Shown here piece by piece: positions 62,286 through 64,000 of a stretch of DNA of 64,000 nucleotides. The stretch is from Buchnera aphidicola (Acyrthosiphon lactucae) (GTDB lineage: Bacteria > Pseudomonadota > Gammaproteobacteria > Enterobacterales > Enterobacteriaceae), in assembly GCF_005083565.1 (NCBI RefSeq), contig NZ_CP034891.1, forward strand, positions 186,001 through 250,000, written 5' to 3'. Under the pieces are notes generated by a model. It was not told the origin of the DNA and ran no database searches. It saw nothing but the letters and a program-made list of their open reading frames with translations. Positions within the stretch are counted from its first letter, which is position 1. Each line of letters starts with the position of its first letter. The translations under genes were made by a program, and so were the position numbers.

Positions 62286-62508
62286 TATGAAACACATATA
62301 ATCTAAAGTAAGAATATGATACATGACCATTTTTATGAAAATGATCATGTTTAATATATTTTGTTTTAAAAAATTTAATATTTAAAATTATTGAATTTTA
62401 GAATTTTTATATTTTTAAAAAATTTTTTTAATATTTTTATCAAAACATTTAAAAAATTTATAAATAATTTAAAAATTTTTAATAAACATGAATATAATGT
62501 ATAAAAAC

Positions 62509-62985
62509 TTATCCCCGAGCAATACCTACAATTCCAGAACGAGTTACTTCAATAATTTCTGAGATATCACGTATTTTTTTTAAAAACGAATCAATTTTTT
62601 TTGTAGTACCAGATAATTGTAATATATATGTTGTAGATGCTATATCTACAATTTGTCCTCGAAATACTTCAGTAATATGTTTTATATCATCTTTTATATG
62701 GTTATTAATCTGAACTTTTAATAATATAATTTCACGTTCTATATAAGAAGATTGTCCAATTTGTACAACTCTTAACACATCTATTAATTTATGAAGTTGT
62801 TTTTCAATTTGTTCAATTGCTTTTTCATTGCCTACTGTTTGTATAGTCATTTTTGATAAAGAAGCATCTTCCGTGGGTGCTAATGTAATAGTTTCGATAT
62901 TATATCCTCTTTGTGAAAATAGTCCTATTACTCGTGATAATGCACCTGATTCGTTTTCTAATAAAATAGATAAAATTCTTCGCAT
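62509..62985 (-). CDS. ilvH: Acetolactate synthase III, regulatory subunit
   Basis: IlvH activates IlvI and confers valine feedback inhibition. The N-terminal ACT domain reads [20 protein letters not shown] and keeps Gly14, Ser17 and Asn29, positions whose change abolishes valine sensitivity in enterobacteria, so feedback may persist. Its 158 residues match E. coli (163). It starts three bases after the ilvI stop. The following 223 bases (62286-62508) up to rsmH, where E. coli has cra and mraZ, contain only A/T-rich sequence with no recognisable remnant. Confidence 0.97.
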   Translation of the reverse strand: MRRILSILLENESGALSRVIGLFSQRGYNIETITLAPTEDASLSKMTIQTVGNEKAIEQIEKQLHKLIDVLRVVQIGQSSYIEREIILLKVQINNHIKDDIKHITEVFRGQIVDIASTTYILQLSGTTKKIDSFLKKIRDISEIIEVTRSGIVGIARG

Positions 62986-62988
62986 ATT

Positions 62989-64000
62989 TTAGGAAACCTC
63001 TTTTTTCCTCAACCACATTTCATTCATACCCCCGCCTTGAATCTGCATAGGATAAACGTGCTCAGAATTATCTATTTGAACGTCTACAAAAACCAAATGG
63101 CCATGAGATAATTTATTTAATGCTAGTATTAATTTTTCTTCTAATTCTATGGTTTTAGTAATTTTGATACCAAAATGTCCATAAGATTCTGATAATTTTA
63201 CAAAATCTGGAAGTGAATCCATATAAGAATGAGAATGTCGTCCTGAATAAATCATATCTTGCCATTGCTTAACCATACCTAGAGAAGAATTATTAAGATT
63301 TAATATTAATATTGCTAAATTATATTGTCGTGCTGTAGATAATTCTTGAATGTTCATTTGAATACTACCATCTCCAGTAATACAAATAACAGTTTCTTTA
63401 GGTAAAGCTAATTTAACACCTAGTGCTGCAGGTAATCCAAATCCCATAGTACCTAGACCGCCTGAATTAATCCAATGTCTAGGTTTATTAAATGGATAAT
63501 ATAATGCAGTAAACATTTGATGTTGTCCAACATCTGAAGTAATATAAGATGTACCTTTTGTAAGTTTAAAAAGAGTTTTAATAACTGTTTGCGGTTTTAT
63601 TTTATTACTTTTTTGATTATATTTTAGACTATTAATTTTTTTCCATTTTTTAATAGTATTCCACCAATCTTCTAAAAATAAAATTTTCTTTTCTTTTTTT
63701 AATAGTTCTAGCATTGTTTTCAATACGTATTTTGCATCTCCAACAATAGGTATATTAGCTGAAACAGTTTTAGAAATGGAAGTAGGGTCAATGTCAATAT
63801 GTAGAATAATTGCATTTGGACAGTATTTTTTTAAATTATTTGTTGTTCGATCATCAAATCTCACTCCGATTGCAAAAATCACATCAGCATGATGCATTGT
63901 CATATTAGCTTCATAAGTACCATGCATTCCTAGCATAGAAATATTTTGAACATGATTTCCCGGAAAAGCACCCAATCCCATTAAAGAAGTAGTAACAGGA
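62989..64000 (-). CDS. ilvI: Acetolactate synthase III, catalytic subunit, 5' end outside window
   Basis: IlvI makes 2-acetolactate or 2-aceto-2-hydroxybutyrate with thiamine diphosphate, the first common step to valine, leucine and isoleucine. The frame is open to the right edge, so only the last 336 or so of roughly 570 residues are seen; the N-terminal pyrimidine-binding domain lies beyond. Seen are [49 protein letters not shown] and the ThDP/Mg motif [15 protein letters not shown] with [14 protein letters not shown]. Buchnera lacks ilvE as far as is known, so the last transamination is left to the host. Confidence 0.97.
   Translation of the reverse strand, partial: PVTTSLMGLGAFPGNHVQNISMLGMHGTYEANMTMHHADVIFAIGVRFDDRTTNNLKKYCPNAIILHIDIDPTSISKTVSANIPIVGDAKYVLKTMLELLKKEKKILFLEDWWNTIKKWKKINSLKYNQKSNKIKPQTVIKTLFKLTKGTSYITSDVGQHQMFTALYYPFNKPRHWINSGGLGTMGFGLPAALGVKLALPKETVICITGDGSIQMNIQELSTARQYNLAILILNLNNSSLGMVKQWQDMIYSGRHSHSYMDSLPDFVKLSESYGHFGIKITKTIELEEKLILALNKLSHGHLVFVDVQIDNSEHVYPMQIQGGGMNEMWLRKKEVS

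Noticed and set aside
62286..62508. Remains of mraZ or cra between ilvH and rsmH
   Set aside because: The spacer is only A/T runs; no codons or motifs of either gene could be recognised in any frame.

Overview
The window is a stretch of chromosome from Buchnera aphidicola, the obligate aphid endosymbiont, most likely from an aphid of the subfamily Aphidinae. The base composition is extremely A+T-rich, with spacers almost purely A/T. Every recognisable protein is closest in my memory to Enterobacterales orthologues. The gene set and order (gyrA-nrdA-nrdB-yfaE, grpE/nadK, thrABC, secA-mutT, aceEF-lpd, speED, a dcw cluster without ftsQ and lpxC, ilvIH) are those of published Buchnera chromosomes. 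The aphid host species cannot be told from sequence alone. There are no insertion sequences, prophages, CRISPR arrays, restriction systems or tRNA genes that I can see. The only RNA gene found is tmRNA.

Layout. 1-6 kb: 3' part of prmC, sirB1, nadE, and the acetate pair ackA-pta. 6-12.3 kb, minus strand: gyrA, nrdA, nrdB, yfaE (DNA topology and dNTP supply). 12.5-21 kb: a DUF2076 protein, peroxiredoxin, ung, grpE, nadK, bamE, ssrA (tmRNA), grxD, rnt, sodA, pth, ychF. 21-25.8 kb: the threonine operon thrA-thrB-thrC on the minus strand with an attenuator-like hairpin just before thrA, followed by the longest non-coding stretch of the window (25.8-26.4 kb). 26.4-36.7 kb: hpt, panB-panC, dksA, truA, mrcB, secA, a frameshifted mutT, coaE. 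36.7-43.3 kb: guaC and the pyruvate dehydrogenase genes aceE-aceF-lpd. 43.5-46.6 kb, minus strand: speE-speD (spermidine), mtn (removes its methylthioadenosine by-product), erpA. 46.8-62.3 kb, minus strand: the division and cell-wall (dcw) cluster rsmH-ftsL-ftsI-murE-murF-mraY-murD-ftsW-murG-murC-ddlB-ftsA-ftsZ. 62.5-64 kb: ilvH and the 3' part of ilvI.

How it works together. The threonine and acetolactate genes fit the symbiont's role as an amino-acid supplier. panB/panC, coaE and nadE/nadK keep cofactors going, and hpt/guaC interconvert purines. PDH plus Pta-AckA yields acetyl-CoA, acetate and ATP. A nearly complete peptidoglycan and septation set is retained. Many convergent gene pairs are separated by a strong hairpin that probably stops transcription from both sides.

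The most notable pattern is three otherwise intact genes (mutT, ddlB, murF) each broken by one frameshift exactly inside a run of 10-11 A. Because both parts of each gene are conserved and two of them belong to the single peptidoglycan pathway, RNA polymerase slippage at the A runs probably restores some functional product, as has been described for other Buchnera and Blochmannia genes. I found no new multigene system in the window.
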